64,000 bases of DNA from Streptacidiphilus melanogenes (GCF_000787835.1 NZ_BBPP01000007.1:87292-151291); one strand, 5' to 3'. Shown: positions 18,300 to 27,784, counted from the stretch's first letter. The notes: generated by a model from the letters alone, not told the origin. Made by a program: numbers and translations.

Positions 18300-18503
18300 T
18301 ATGGCCCGCTGTCCGGCTGGCGGGTCATCCTCAGGGTGTACGAGACGAAGCGACCCGGCCGTGGTGCCGCCGAACTCATCGCGCTCGCAGACGTCTTGAT
18401 CAAGCGGGCGGACCCACCCATCGAGGGCTTGGTCTTCGAGTTGATCGACTCCTGCGGCTTCCCGCAGAGCACTCCGGACAATCCCCAAGAGGGCTCCAGC
18501 TGA
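18300..18503 (+). pseudogene. Short protein-like fragment of unknown family
   Basis: The frame reads as a plausible protein (GAAELIALADVLIKRADPP then EGLVFELIDSCGFPQSTPDN) up to TGA at 18501. It has no good start except a GTG at 18336 without a ribosome binding site. Probably the 3' end of a gene truncated at the edge of module A, or a 55-aa gene. I do not recognise the family. Confidence 0.3.
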
Positions 18504-18839
18504 GGACGGTGACTCCAGAGAGGACTCGACGCCCCAGCCGTACTCGCTGGACGGGGCGCCGGTTGAGCCCAAGTCCGTTGCTCGTTGTTAAGCGACGTCG
18601 ACGCACCTGGGCAGGGGTGGGAGCGCGTGTTCAACCGCCGGTCGTATGAGCCGTTGTCCTGTCAGTTCAGTCCACTTCGTCCGTGTGCTCTATGACTCTC
18701 CCTAGGTACGCATGCGCGAATGGGCGCGGCGGCTCTTTGACCTGGGGTGATTAAAGAGCGCCGAGCGCTTCGATCGCTCGCGCGTCCAAGGCGGACTCGG
18801 AGCAGTTGGGCGATGCTTGATCGGCTACGGGGCGGCTTG

Positions 18840-19086
18840 TTGGCCCCGAATTGGCCCCGAGGTGTTCCCTGTTCGCTCAGATAGCTGTCTGACCTGCGGC
18901 GTTGCAGGGCGGCGGACGAGTCGGCCATATACGCCGGGTTCTTCCGCCCTACCTTTCCGACCTGCACCGATGGGGTAGCGAACCGGTCGTGACCTGCGGG
19001 AAGGGCAGTCAGAGGCAGTCAGAGGGCGTCACAGGCAGTCAGTCTGCTTGGCCCCCGATTGGCCCCGCTGGCCCCCGATTGGCCCC
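18840..19086. repeat. Iteron-like TTGGCCCC repeats, module A control region
   Basis: TTGGCCCC at 18840, 18851, 19048, 19059 and 19079, with a variant TGGCCCCC at 19069, spaced mostly 10-11 bp apart so that they face one side of the helix. Between the two clusters GGCAGTCAG recurs at 19004, 19014 and 19034. The stretch about 18905-19310 is nearly identical to module B. Candidate origin, centromere or operator region for the module's HTH or ParA-linked proteins. The 500-600 nt before the HTH gene hold no other gene I can support. Confidence 0.55.
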
Positions 19087-19329
19087 GGGCTGATGCTGTG
19101 AGCGCAGGCCTGCCTCCGAGCAGTGCCGGACATACGAATGCCCCCAGGAGTGGAGTCCTGGAGGCTTCGCTGGCACCGATTGGAGGTCGGTTCCGGGCAC
19201 CACCCGCGGTTTTGACGGGCCTCGGTGGTGGTGTCCACGTCCTTGCGAGACACGACCAGGATGCCATCTCCTGTCTTCCCTCGGCAGCGGTCCGAGGAAG
19301 AGCCCGCAACCCAGTCTCATCGCCTGCAG

Positions 19330-20793
19330 GTGGGCGCACCCGACGGGCTCGGGCTGGGCAGCCTGCCGCCGGCGGCGGCTGATCTGATCCTGCTGGGTGA
19401 TCTCGGCGGCCGGTACGCGACCGGCGCCTATTCCCGGCTCGGCGGCGACGGGGCGGTCCGGCCGCGGGAGCGGCGGCAGGCGGAGTCCGAGCAGGGTCAC
19501 CGGATCACGGCGGCGATCGCCTGCCACGTGGCCCGCGCCGGCGGGACGGTCGAGCAGCTGACCCGGCTGCTGATGCATCCGGAGCACGAGGGCGGCCGAC
19601 ACGCGCAGGTGATCGCGCTGCGGTCCGGGCACGCCCGCGCCCAGGGGTACGTCGAACGTGTCTGGGCCAGCGCCACAGCCCTGGTCGAGGGCACCACGGA
19701 TGTCGGATCCCGCGAGGGAGCGCATGAGGGTCTCGCGCGGCTGCGGGAGCGGATCGAGACCACCGCGTGGCGTGGTGAGCGCGGCCGGACCGCGCTGCGG
19801 GTCCTGCGGGCGCACCTGAACTTCGCCCAGGCCGCCGGTGGCCGTCTGCACTTCGCGAGCGAGCGGCAGGCGGCGGAGGAGGCCGGGATCTCCCGGCAGA
19901 CCCTTCGGCAGGCCTATGAGCTGGTGCTGAAGCCGGGCGGCTGGCTGCGCCGGCTCCGCGTCGGGTACGGCACGGAGGGTTCGACCTGGTACCTCGCGGA
20001 CGGACCTGCAGACCTGCAGCGCGCTGGTGTGTCTCGTGATCAGCCCAGTCAGTGCCCCCCCGACGGGGAGCTTGGGGAGTGGACCACCCCTGAGACGGAC
20101 ACCGGGGCTGACGTCGATTCCCGGGTCATCGGCCTGCTCATGGGGCACGACGCCTTCGCCCACCACGCCCTCGGGTCTTCCGCACTGATGGTCATCGGTG
20201 CCCTGCACGCCCGCCCCGGCCAGACACCCGCCGAGCTCACCATCTCCGCGTCGCTGTCGCGGGCGACCGCCTACCGCACCATCGCCCGCCTGCAAGGCCA
20301 CGGCCTCCTCCAGCGGTCCGGCGCGGGCTGGGCACTCACCACCCAGGCGCTGCGGGGGATCGGTAACAGCGTCCCGGAGGCTGCTACCGCCCCTGCGCCC
20401 GAGCCCGAGCCCGCCGTTGTCGGGTGGGACGTCCTCGCGACCGCCTACGGCACCGCGGGCGTCGCGGCTGCCCGGCGGGCCCTGCACGCGGCGGAGCGCG
20501 CCGCCTACCGCGCCGCCCTCGCGGCCCTGGACGAACGACGCAGCCCCGCCCTGACGGCCGTGGTCGACGGCCGAACCGTGTTGGTGCCTGGTCCTCGCGC
20601 CGACGAGATCCCCACCGGCTGGCACGGCCCGGATGGAACGGTCCTGGACCCGGTCACCGGACGGGCCGTGTCGGGCTGGCAGGTCGCCACCGACGGCCGC
20701 CTCATCCTCCTCAGCCCCGACGACGACCGCAGCTACGACGAACTCGTCGCCGCCCACACCACCGCCCTGCACGCATGGGAGACCGCAGCATGA
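19330..20793 (+). CDS. Large HTH DNA-binding protein of the plasmid-type module (copy A)
   Basis: About 487 aa. Two helix-turn-helix regions are visible: FASERQAAEEAGISRQTLRQ in the middle, and a winged HTH near residues 290-340 (LMVIGALHARPGQTPAEL, then SLSRATAYRTIARLQGHGLL). The C-terminal part is Ala/Arg-rich and ends with ITG-like GWQVATDGRLILLSP. Could be a replication initiator or master regulator. In-frame starts also exist at 19225 and 19261, but an indel relative to copy B before 19330 shows that DNA need not be coding. No clear ribosome binding site. The stop overlaps the next gene (ATGA). Confidence 0.7.
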   Translation: MGAPDGLGLGSLPPAAADLILLGDLGGRYATGAYSRLGGDGAVRPRERRQAESEQGHRITAAIACHVARAGGTVEQLTRLLMHPEHEGGRHAQVIALRSGHARAQGYVERVWASATALVEGTTDVGSREGAHEGLARLRERIETTAWRGERGRTALRVLRAHLNFAQAAGGRLHFASERQAAEEAGISRQTLRQAYELVLKPGGWLRRLRVGYGTEGSTWYLADGPADLQRAGVSRDQPSQCPPDGELGEWTTPETDTGADVDSRVIGLLMGHDAFAHHALGSSALMVIGALHARPGQTPAELTISASLSRATAYRTIARLQGHGLLQRSGAGWALTTQALRGIGNSVPEAATAPAPEPEPAVVGWDVLATAYGTAGVAAARRALHAAERAAYRAALAALDERRSPALTAVVDGRTVLVPGPRADEIPTGWHGPDGTVLDPVTGRAVSGWQVATDGRLILLSPDDDRSYDELVAAHTTALHAWETAA

Positions 20794-21359
20794 CCACCAC
20801 ACCCGCCCGCCCCACCGGCTGGAGCCCGGCCCGCCAGCGCCAGGCACTCGACCTGGCCGCCCGCTACCGCCACGGAGAGACCGTGCGCGAGCTCGCCACC
20901 GCCACCGGCCTGTCCCGCGCGACCATCTTGAACCGGCTGCGGATGGTCGACACCCCCATGCGCACCGCACAGCAGACCCGCGCACGTCGCCAGGGCCCCG
21001 ACCGTGCCCGCCTGGCCAACCAGCTGCGCACCGCCTACGAGGCCGGGTCCACGGTCACCGCCCTCGCCGAAGCCCACGGACTGTCAGCGCGCACGGTCCG
21101 GCGGCTCCTGGGCGAGGCCGGAACCGTCCTGCGCTCCAGCGCCGAGACCCGCCGGCTCACCCGCGCCGGGCACGAGGCCGAGCGCCGGCGGCAGATGGAC
21201 GAGCTGCGCCGCTGGTACGAGGCGGGGGTCAGCGTGCCCGCCCTGGCCGCCGTGCACGAGTGCTCACCGTCGACCGTCTACCGGCTGCTGCACCGCGCAG
21301 GTACCACCCTGCGCCCACGTGGCCGAACCATCGCCGGCCCCGCCACGGCACCCCCATGA
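20790..21359 (+). CDS. Three-HTH small DNA-binding protein (copy A)
   Basis: 189 aa made of three successive helix-turn-helix units, each of the form Y-x2-G-x-T/S-V-x2-L-A-x3-G-L-S-x2-T-V/I: RHGETVRELATATGLSRATI, AGSTVTALAEAHGLSARTVR, and AGVSVPALAAVHECSPSTVY. This resembles resolvase/transposase-type or Hin-like HTH repeats without a catalytic domain. Translationally coupled to the upstream gene. Likely binds repeated DNA sites such as the iterons upstream; that is inference. Confidence 0.8.
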   Translation: MTTTPARPTGWSPARQRQALDLAARYRHGETVRELATATGLSRATILNRLRMVDTPMRTAQQTRARRQGPDRARLANQLRTAYEAGSTVTALAEAHGLSARTVRRLLGEAGTVLRSSAETRRLTRAGHEAERRRQMDELRRWYEAGVSVPALAAVHECSPSTVYRLLHRAGTTLRPRGRTIAGPATAPP

Positions 21360-21430
21360 CCGGGAAACCGATGCGGCCACTCAGCGCCGCCCGCCGACAA
21401 CCCCTCGCACCCAACCAAGGGAACCAACTC

Positions 21431-22073
21431 GTGATCATTGCTCACATCAGCCCGCGAACCGGCGGCAAGACCACCTCCGTCGGATGGCACAGCCACGCGC
21501 TGCACGAACGCGGCCATCAGGTGGCGGCGTTCGAGGCCGACTACAGCCGTCAGCTCGCCGAATGGGACGCCTGCGCGGGCGGGTTCCCCTTCCCGGTGCT
21601 GCAGCTGGCCTCCCCGCTGTTCTACAAGAACGCCCCACACGTGATGCGGCCCGGCCAGATCGGCGTCGTGGACTGCGGCCACGCCGAGGACCACCGCACC
21701 ATCGTCCAGTCCGTCCTGCGCGTCGCCGACCTGGCCATCCTCAACACCGCGCCCACCATCGCCGACATCGACCGGATCGAGCGCCTGCCGATGGACCAGC
21801 TCATCGACGACGTCGCCGTCCTTCGCCCAGACGGGAAGCCGCCCGCGACATGGGTGCTCCTCAACCGGACTTCCGCCGGGGCCAAGCCACCAACGACCAC
21901 CGCAACTATCTGCGCGACCGCGGCTGGAACGTGTTCACCACCACCATCCCCAACCCCAGCTCTACGCCCAGTCCATGCTGCGACCCGTCACGGCCCGCGG
22001 CTCCGCCTACGACGAACTCGTCACCGAGATGACCCACCTCGGCCTGCTGCCCCCGATCGGAGACCTGTCGTGA
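21431..22073 (+). pseudogene. ParA-like ATPase, frameshifted (copy A)
   Basis: Starts like its intact paralogue (43411-44055): MIIAHISPRTGGKTTSVGWH with a deviant Walker A (SPRTGGKTTS), and GVVDCGHAEDHR. Two single-base deletions relative to copy B, near 21886 (GCCAAG-CCACC versus GCCAAGGCCACC) and near 21953 (AAC-CCCAG versus AACGCCCAG), throw the last third out of frame. The open frame then runs on into the next gene. GTG start with AAGGGA upstream. Confidence 0.8.
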
Positions 22074-23161
22074 CCCCCACCGACCGCAGCGCGCCCCTGC
22101 GCGCCCGCACCACCGACGCGGCGGCCGTCCGTTCCGACGCGACGATCCCCATGGCGCCCACGGCCAGGCCGGCGGATCTGGTGATCACCAGCGAGCTGAT
22201 CCCCACGCCGGTGGACGGGCGGGCGAGCGGCCTGCTGAGCGAGGTCGAGCTCCACGACCTCGGCGTGTGCGAGCGCGCGGTGGAGAACCTCGCGACCGCC
22301 ACCTGGCTCGCGGGCAAGGCCCTGCAGTCCATCCGCGACGGGAAGCTCTACCGCCACACCCACGCCCGCTTCGAGGACTACGTCACCGAGCGCTGGGAGA
22401 TCAGCGAGCGCGCCGCCTACCAGATGATCGAGGAATGGCCGCTCGCCGAACGCCTCAACCAGGCCTACGGCAAGCCCGTCACCGCCTCCCACATCCGCGC
22501 CCTGCTCCCCGTCACCACCCGCTTCGGCCTCGACGCCGCCACCGAGCTCTACCAGCAGCTCCGCACCCGCGCCCAGGCGGATGGAGTGCGCCTCACGGCA
22601 CAGATCACCGGTCAGATCGCCAAGGCGGTCCTCAGGCGCGCCGGCCAGCAAGCCGAGCACATCGAGTTCACCCAGGCAGCACGGCAGTTGATCACAGCTC
22701 AGCCCTCACTGGCCGAAACGCGAGCGGAACGCCCTCGGTCGGGTGTCACAGGTGACCGGCTGGCCGTGGCTGCTGCCGACCCAGACCTGCAAAATTTCGC
22801 AGGACATCACGCGGAGATAACGGCGGTGCGGCCCGCTGCGCAGCCGGGACCACTGATCGCGGACAACTCCGGAGCCGCGCAAGCCGGTCCGGCGGCGGCG
22901 AGCTCCGCGCCCACGGATGACAGGGCGTCCAGCGGAGAGCTCGGTGCAGCCCCCGTCACGGATCCGAACTTGGGCACGGCGAGGACCGCGGTCGGGCTGT
23001 ACCGGGACATCGTCAGCCACATCTTGGCCATCGAGCAGCTCGCAATCTCGCCGTGCCTCGTACCGAGCGGACCTGACGAGGAGGCCGAGTTCGACCACCT
23101 CCACGTGCAGATCACCACCAGGCTCACCCAAATCCTGGACTCGCTTACCGCCGAGGGTTGA
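22070..23161 (+). CDS. Conserved module protein of unknown function (copy A)
   Basis: 363 aa. A conserved helical core, residues about 60-200 (VERAVENLATATWLAGKALQ region, then YVTERWEISERAAYQMIEEW and TASHIRALLP), followed by a Pro/Ala-rich variable linker and a conserved tail GLYRDIVSHILAIEQLA to LTQILDSLTAEG. The core resembles plasmid proteins found next to ParA-like genes; a ParB-like or regulator role is inferred only from position. GTG start at the ParA stop. The paralogue in module B is 405 aa with a different tail. Confidence 0.7.
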   Translation: MTPTDRSAPLRARTTDAAAVRSDATIPMAPTARPADLVITSELIPTPVDGRASGLLSEVELHDLGVCERAVENLATATWLAGKALQSIRDGKLYRHTHARFEDYVTERWEISERAAYQMIEEWPLAERLNQAYGKPVTASHIRALLPVTTRFGLDAATELYQQLRTRAQADGVRLTAQITGQIAKAVLRRAGQQAEHIEFTQAARQLITAQPSLAETRAERPRSGVTGDRLAVAAADPDLQNFAGHHAEITAVRPAAQPGPLIADNSGAAQAGPAAASSAPTDDRASSGELGAAPVTDPNLGTARTAVGLYRDIVSHILAIEQLAISPCLVPSGPDEEAEFDHLHVQITTRLTQILDSLTAEG

Positions 23162-23247
23162 ACTCACGTTGCCGTGGTCCTGCCAATGCCAATCTGCGGA
23201 CCACGGCAACCCTCGTTCACCAGCCTGCATCTACTCGGAGCAAGGTC

Positions 23248-23922
23248 ATGTCGAACAAGCCCCCACCGCCAACCGACCCGCCAACGTCGCCCTCGGTCGG
23301 CACGAGGGCTGAGCAGTTGTCTCTGCTCGGCCCCAGGGACCCCGGCCCCGGGGCGGTTGGCGCTGTCCAACTCTCGTTGCTGGGGCGGCCAGTCGCTGTC
23401 CGGCTGCCAGCGGAGCTCTGGCGGTCCTGGCTCGACAGTCCCATCGTGGTCGCACGCTTCGAGGCCAAGCGCTACGTCCGTCGGGACAGCGACTGCTGGC
23501 CGTGGCTTGGCGCGGTCAGCGACACCGGACACGGCAGCTTCCGAGCGGCGAGTCTCCCGGGAGTGTCCCGGCGTGGAACCGTCCCGACGCACCTCTTCGC
23601 CTACCAGCTGGTCCATGGCGTCATACCGCGACTGGGCTGGTCGGAATCGGAGGACTCGGTCGTGTGCCACCGCTGCGATTCCCACGGCTGCGTCAACCCG
23701 TACCACCTACGCCTCGGCACCGCCGCCGAGAACCGAGCCGAGTGGGCACGCCGCCACCGCGACCCTGGCGGGCCACTGGCGGACGTGCGCGGCCCAGCCG
23801 GCCGAACCCGTGCCATCGCTCGCGCCGTCCGGACCGGCTTAGCGCTCGCTGAAGGTCGCGACCTCGTAGATGAGCGGATCCGCGCTGCTGAGCTCGAAGG
23901 CCTCCCACTCACCTTGTGGTGA
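23248..23922 (+). CDS. HNH endonuclease-like protein
   Basis: 224 aa. A zinc-bound HNH core can be read: CWPWLGAVSDTGHGSF, then HLFAYQLVHG and VVCHRCDSHGCVNPYHLRLG with the C-x2-C/C-x-N-P-x-H-L pattern typical of phage-type HNH_3 nucleases, then TAAENRAEW. ATG start with GGAG 7 nt upstream. It begins the cargo segment of module A. A partial copy of its 3' part (about 77 nt, 88 percent identical) lies at 29280-29356. Confidence 0.8.
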   Translation: MSNKPPPPTDPPTSPSVGTRAEQLSLLGPRDPGPGAVGAVQLSLLGRPVAVRLPAELWRSWLDSPIVVARFEAKRYVRRDSDCWPWLGAVSDTGHGSFRAASLPGVSRRGTVPTHLFAYQLVHGVIPRLGWSESEDSVVCHRCDSHGCVNPYHLRLGTAAENRAEWARRHRDPGGPLADVRGPAGRTRAIARAVRTGLALAEGRDLVDERIRAAELEGLPLTLW

Positions 23923-24106
23923 TGGTTGCTGCCGGTGGATTCGGGTGGTGCTCGGCGCAGCCAGCACCGGTTCGTTAGAGATCTTGATCGTCCCCACCCG
24001 GAAGGATACGATCACGGCCTTCACCGAGTGTCGCGCAGCGAGTACTTACGGCTTCTGTACGGCCGATGGGTGGGCGGCACTTCTGGGCCGACGTGTGGGG
24101 GTGGCC

Positions 24107-25078
24107 ATGCCGGAGAGCGCTGTAGCCGTGGCGGCTGGGGTGCCCCCAATCAACTTCGTGGCGCACCAGCTGCGTACGGGCGGCATGGGTGGAGCGCGGG
24201 ACGACTTCGAGGCGATGATCAGCGAGCTGGCTGCCTCCACAACGCCGAACGTCCGCATGATCTCTGCGAACCCTGGGGACTGGGGCATCGATGCCTTTGC
24301 CGGGGACCTCGGTGGGGCCATCACGGTCTGGCAGTCCAAATACTTCCACCCGGCCACAACCGCCGCCCATCAGCAGAGCATTCGCGACTCCTTCGCTTCC
24401 GCCTTGAAGGCAGCGGAAGCCAACGGGCACAAGGTCGAGATCTGGATTCTGTGCATCCCGTCCAGCATGGATGGGCCGACCGCGAAGTGGTGGGACGGCT
24501 GGAAGAAACGGCAAGAGAGAGACCACGGACTTGTCGTCAGACTGTGGGATGAGACGGAGCTCAGGAAGGCCCTGCACAGTCCCGAAGGCGACCACGTGCG
24601 CCGCGCCTACTACGAGCCCTTCACGCCTGCCCCGGTGCAGGAGCAGACGCGTGCGGTTGTCGAAGTTGATGACCAGCGGGCCGCGGAGTTCGACTCGGCT
24701 TTGTTCGTGCGGCAACTGATCGAGGCCGGCCATGTCGAGTTGGACTCTGCGAAGCAGCAGTTCTTCAACGCTGATCTCGTAGCCCGGGAGATCGCGCACA
24801 AGGCCGTTCTCACCGAAGTCGCCGCACTGACCAGCGCCGACGCGACGCTGCACGGCCTGTGGGAGATGAACTTCAACGAGTGCTGTGCGGAAGACGCTCT
24901 CCCCGCCCTGCACGGACGGGTCTGGCGCGAGGTCCGCAATGAGCACCCGAACCTGCCAAAGGTGCTCCGCCTGGAACTGGCCCACTCATGGGGCCTTGTC
25001 CACCGGCTGGTCGACAACCGCAAAGCTGGGTGGGTCAAACACTGGCGGCAGATCGCTATAGACCACGCCGAACCTTGA
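24107..25078 (+). CDS. ABC-3C-type defence protein with PD-(D/E)XK nuclease domain
   Basis: 323 aa. The N-terminal domain shows a restriction-endonuclease-like core: FEAMISELA helix, then GDWGIDAFAGDL (Asp62) and AITVWQSKYF (Gln76-x-Lys78). The rest, from about residue 185 (LFVRQLIEAGHVELDSAKQQFFN), resembles the C-terminal domain shared by first components of ABC-three-component (ABC-3C) conflict systems. It is followed by a middle-component gene and a DUF3732 ATPase gene, the expected trio. GGGGGTGG precedes the ATG. Predicted role: DNA-cleaving effector triggered by the ATPase; catalytic use is inference. Confidence 0.72.
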   Translation: MPESAVAVAAGVPPINFVAHQLRTGGMGGARDDFEAMISELAASTTPNVRMISANPGDWGIDAFAGDLGGAITVWQSKYFHPATTAAHQQSIRDSFASALKAAEANGHKVEIWILCIPSSMDGPTAKWWDGWKKRQERDHGLVVRLWDETELRKALHSPEGDHVRRAYYEPFTPAPVQEQTRAVVEVDDQRAAEFDSALFVRQLIEAGHVELDSAKQQFFNADLVAREIAHKAVLTEVAALTSADATLHGLWEMNFNECCAEDALPALHGRVWREVRNEHPNLPKVLRLELAHSWGLVHRLVDNRKAGWVKHWRQIAIDHAEP

Positions 25079-25123
25079 GCTGCGCCGCCGACGACAACCT
25101 GACGACCTTCGAGGGGGACCAGA

Positions 25124-25702
25124 GTGCAAGCCAACCGACCGGTAGCCATGCCGGAGGATGAGGTGCCCTTCCGGCTTGCTCAGCTCCTTCTGTTGCTGGA
25201 TGCCGTCGCCGATCAGTCCCCAGGCGGAGTCAGTCTGGAGCGGATCGGCTACTACGACTTCCTCTCCGCCAACCCCTTTCTCGTAGTCCCGTCTGACAGT
25301 CGTGAAGCCAGCCTTCTACGGCTGGCAGGCTTCGACCCGCAGGTCTTGTCGTACGCCTCCTCGTCCCAACGGTTCACCAGTCGTCGCGAACGCCTTCAAC
25401 ACGACCTGGCACTCCTCGTCGCGTATGGGTGCTGCCAAGTCAACAACCAGAGTGGTTCCTTGACGTATGCCATCAGCCCAGAGGGCAGGACGCTGGGCGC
25501 ACAGTTCACCGCCACGTACGCAACCTCCTTCAGCACGGCAGCCGCCATCGTGGTTCGTCAGTTGCGCAGGCTCAGCGACAAGGCACTGCGAGACCAGACC
25601 GCCCAGTGGCTGCGCCCGGCCGGACACGCCGGACCCGCCGCGGTACTGCTGAGCGTTCTCGGTGCCGGTCCGCACCACTCCGACGTGTCCTGGGAAGGTT
25701 GA
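25124..25702 (+). CDS. ABC-3C system middle component
   Basis: 192 aa with the pattern EVPFRLAQLLLLLDAVADQ ... RIGYYDFLSANPFLVV, a winged-helix-like protein typical of the middle component of ABC-three-component systems, thought to bridge effector and ATPase. GTG start with GAGGGGG upstream; an ATG at 25148 is an alternative. It lies 45 nt after the nuclease gene and 4 nt before the ATPase gene, so it is one operon. Assignment rests on pattern and context. Confidence 0.7.
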   Translation: MQANRPVAMPEDEVPFRLAQLLLLLDAVADQSPGGVSLERIGYYDFLSANPFLVVPSDSREASLLRLAGFDPQVLSYASSSQRFTSRRERLQHDLALLVAYGCCQVNNQSGSLTYAISPEGRTLGAQFTATYATSFSTAAAIVVRQLRRLSDKALRDQTAQWLRPAGHAGPAAVLLSVLGAGPHHSDVSWEG

Positions 25703-25706
25703 TCAC

Positions 25707-27725
25707 ATGCAGGCGCCACAAGGCATCAGGGTGCGCCGGCTGCGCCTGGCTGGCATCGACCGCAGCTACGACGTCGACTTCACAGTCGACGGGCGCGTAA
25801 GAGGTCTATCCGTCGTCGCAGGGGCGTTCAGCTCCGGCAAGACCGCCGTCCTTGAGTTCATCGCCTATGGCTTGGGCGCCCGCAGGCACCCCCGCCATCA
25901 AGAAGTGCTCCGGAAGGTCCGGTCCTGCCTCCTTGAGGTCGAGCTCTCCGGACAGTCGCATGTCATCGAGCGTTCCGTGGGCGAGCCATCGAAACTTGCA
26001 TACGTGCGTCGCGGCACCCTGGCGCAGCCGGCCTCCACCATGGCCGAACCACGTACGCTGGAGCCCGCCGGAGCAGCGGACAGCCTCTCCACTTTGCTGT
26101 TGAGTCACTGCAAACTCGAAGGCGTTCAGCTGCGTGAAGCGCCCACCAACCGTGAGTCGCGCACGGACCCGCTCAGCATCCGTGACCTCATGTGGCTCGC
26201 CTTCCTGCCGAACGAACGCGTCGCCGACAAGAACTTCCTCTTCGAGAACGACCGCGCCCGCAAGCACAAGCTCCGGCAGGTCGTCGACGTTGTGTTTGGC
26301 GTGCATGACGATCGAGCCATCGAACTCGGCAACCGCATCCAGGAACTCGACCGGCGTCTGGCTCAGGCCCGCGGCGAGCTGGCAGCGGCCCGAGCGTTCG
26401 TCGCGGAGCAGGACCCCTCCGCGCTTGACGACACACCCGTGCAGGGAGAGTCGGAGCAAGAACTGGCTGAGATAACAGAGCAGTTGGCCGTCCTGGATTT
26501 GCAAGCTCAGTCGGCCACAGACTTCGCTGCCCGATTGCGCCGGGAACATCAGGAGGCTGCGAAGGCGGCACGAACCGCGGCGGCGGTCCTACGTGACCAC
26601 GAAACCCAGATCGCGCGACTTCTCCCCTTGCGCGCCCAATATGCTGATGATCTCCTCAAGCTCGGCATGCTGGCCCAAGCCAGGCAACTCTTCGATCCGC
26701 TACGGGTGACGACCTGCCCGGCCTGCCTGCACCGGCTGGCCCAGACGCCTACCGCAATGAACGGGCAGTGCAGTCTGTGCCATCACGAACTGGGTGCCCC
26801 CGAAGGCGATGCGCCGGCTGGCTCCATGGATGACCGACACGGAGCCGAGGATGGACAACTCGATGTTGCGGCGGAGATCAGGTCCACCAGGGCCCGCCTC
26901 AAGGAGATCACCACTTACATCGAAGATCTCGACTCCTCCATGGAGACGCTGAAGCTCCGAGCCGAGGAGGCCAGCCTGGACGAGCAACGGGCCGCCGCGA
27001 TCCTCGACCAAGCCACGTCGCCAGCGGTCTCCACCTTCCTCGTGGCCCGCGACGACCTCTATCGCCGCCGGGAGCAGGCCCTACACCGACTCGAACTGAC
27101 CCAAAACACCGTCAAGCTGCAGGAAGGCCTCGCCAAGCGAGCCAGCGCTGTTGACCGCCAGCAAGCCCAGGTGGCGCGCCTGCGCGAGGAGCTCGCCGAC
27201 CTCGGCGACGCCACACGGGACCGCGACGCCATCATCGCTCAGATCAGCAGCCGATACGCCGCGCTGCTAAGCGATTGGCGCTACCCGAAACTCAGCAACC
27301 CCTACATCGACACCGCCCTCACACCATTCGTCAGGGGAGAGCGCTACCAGGAGGCATCCTCAGGTGCCCGCACACTGATCACCCTCGCCTGGCAGCTGGC
27401 CGTCTTCGAAGTCGCCACCGAACTGGGCGCTGCACACCCAGGTTTCCTCATGATCGACAGCCCTCAGAAGAACCTCGGTCACGGCGGCACGCTCGACGTC
27501 ACGATCGCGGATGCCGTCACCATCGACGACTTCTACCATCACCTGTCCACCTGGCTTGCCGAACGAGGCTCGGGGGCGCAGCTCATCATCGCCGACAACA
27601 GCCCACCGCTCATCGCTGAAGGCGACGTCGTGGTCCGATACAGCCGGAGCGAAGACCGGCCGCCGTACGGCCTGATCGATGATGAGACCAGCTCGGAGGA
27701 GGCACCCGCCACTTCTCACGGGTGA
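25707..27725 (+). CDS. SMC/Rad50-like ABC ATPase, DUF3732 family (ABC-3C)
   Basis: 672 aa. Walker A GAFSSGKT at residues 39-46, long coiled-coil arms (about 205-330 and 370-530) separated by a zinc-hook-like double CxxC (Cys337/Cys340 and Cys355/Cys358), ABC signature ASSGARTLITLAWQLAVFEV, and Walker B FLMIDSPQKN with Asp584. DUF3732 ATPases are the motor or sensor of ABC-3C systems. ATG start with GGAAGG 9 nt upstream. A decayed copy of its last 450 nt remains in module B at 51013-51460. Confidence 0.85.
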   Translation: MQAPQGIRVRRLRLAGIDRSYDVDFTVDGRVRGLSVVAGAFSSGKTAVLEFIAYGLGARRHPRHQEVLRKVRSCLLEVELSGQSHVIERSVGEPSKLAYVRRGTLAQPASTMAEPRTLEPAGAADSLSTLLLSHCKLEGVQLREAPTNRESRTDPLSIRDLMWLAFLPNERVADKNFLFENDRARKHKLRQVVDVVFGVHDDRAIELGNRIQELDRRLAQARGELAAARAFVAEQDPSALDDTPVQGESEQELAEITEQLAVLDLQAQSATDFAARLRREHQEAAKAARTAAAVLRDHETQIARLLPLRAQYADDLLKLGMLAQARQLFDPLRVTTCPACLHRLAQTPTAMNGQCSLCHHELGAPEGDAPAGSMDDRHGAEDGQLDVAAEIRSTRARLKEITTYIEDLDSSMETLKLRAEEASLDEQRAAAILDQATSPAVSTFLVARDDLYRRREQALHRLELTQNTVKLQEGLAKRASAVDRQQAQVARLREELADLGDATRDRDAIIAQISSRYAALLSDWRYPKLSNPYIDTALTPFVRGERYQEASSGARTLITLAWQLAVFEVATELGAAHPGFLMIDSPQKNLGHGGTLDVTIADAVTIDDFYHHLSTWLAERGSGAQLIIADNSPPLIAEGDVVVRYSRSEDRPPYGLIDDETSSEEAPATSHG

Positions 27726-27771
27726 TTGAAGCGCGAGACTATTGCCCCGGGTTGGGTTCTGCCGCGCCTGC

Positions 27772-27777
27772 TAGCGT
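27772..27777 (+). promoter_or_regulatory. -10 box giving leaderless start of endonuclease VII-like gene A
   Basis: TAGCGT ends 7 nt before the ATG at 27785, so transcription should begin at the A of the start codon. The same box and spacing precede the paralogue at 51915. Confidence 0.45.
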
Positions 27778-27784
27778 GCCGGGC

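Noticed and set aside
19004-19046. CRISPR-like short direct repeats (GGCAGTCAG)
   Set aside because: Repeat units are too short and the spacers are 1-11 nt; better read as protein-binding iterons.
25707-27725. RecF, RecN or SbcC housekeeping ATPase
   Set aside because: Length, double CxxC placement and the operon with nuclease and middle-component genes fit DUF3732/ABC-3C better.
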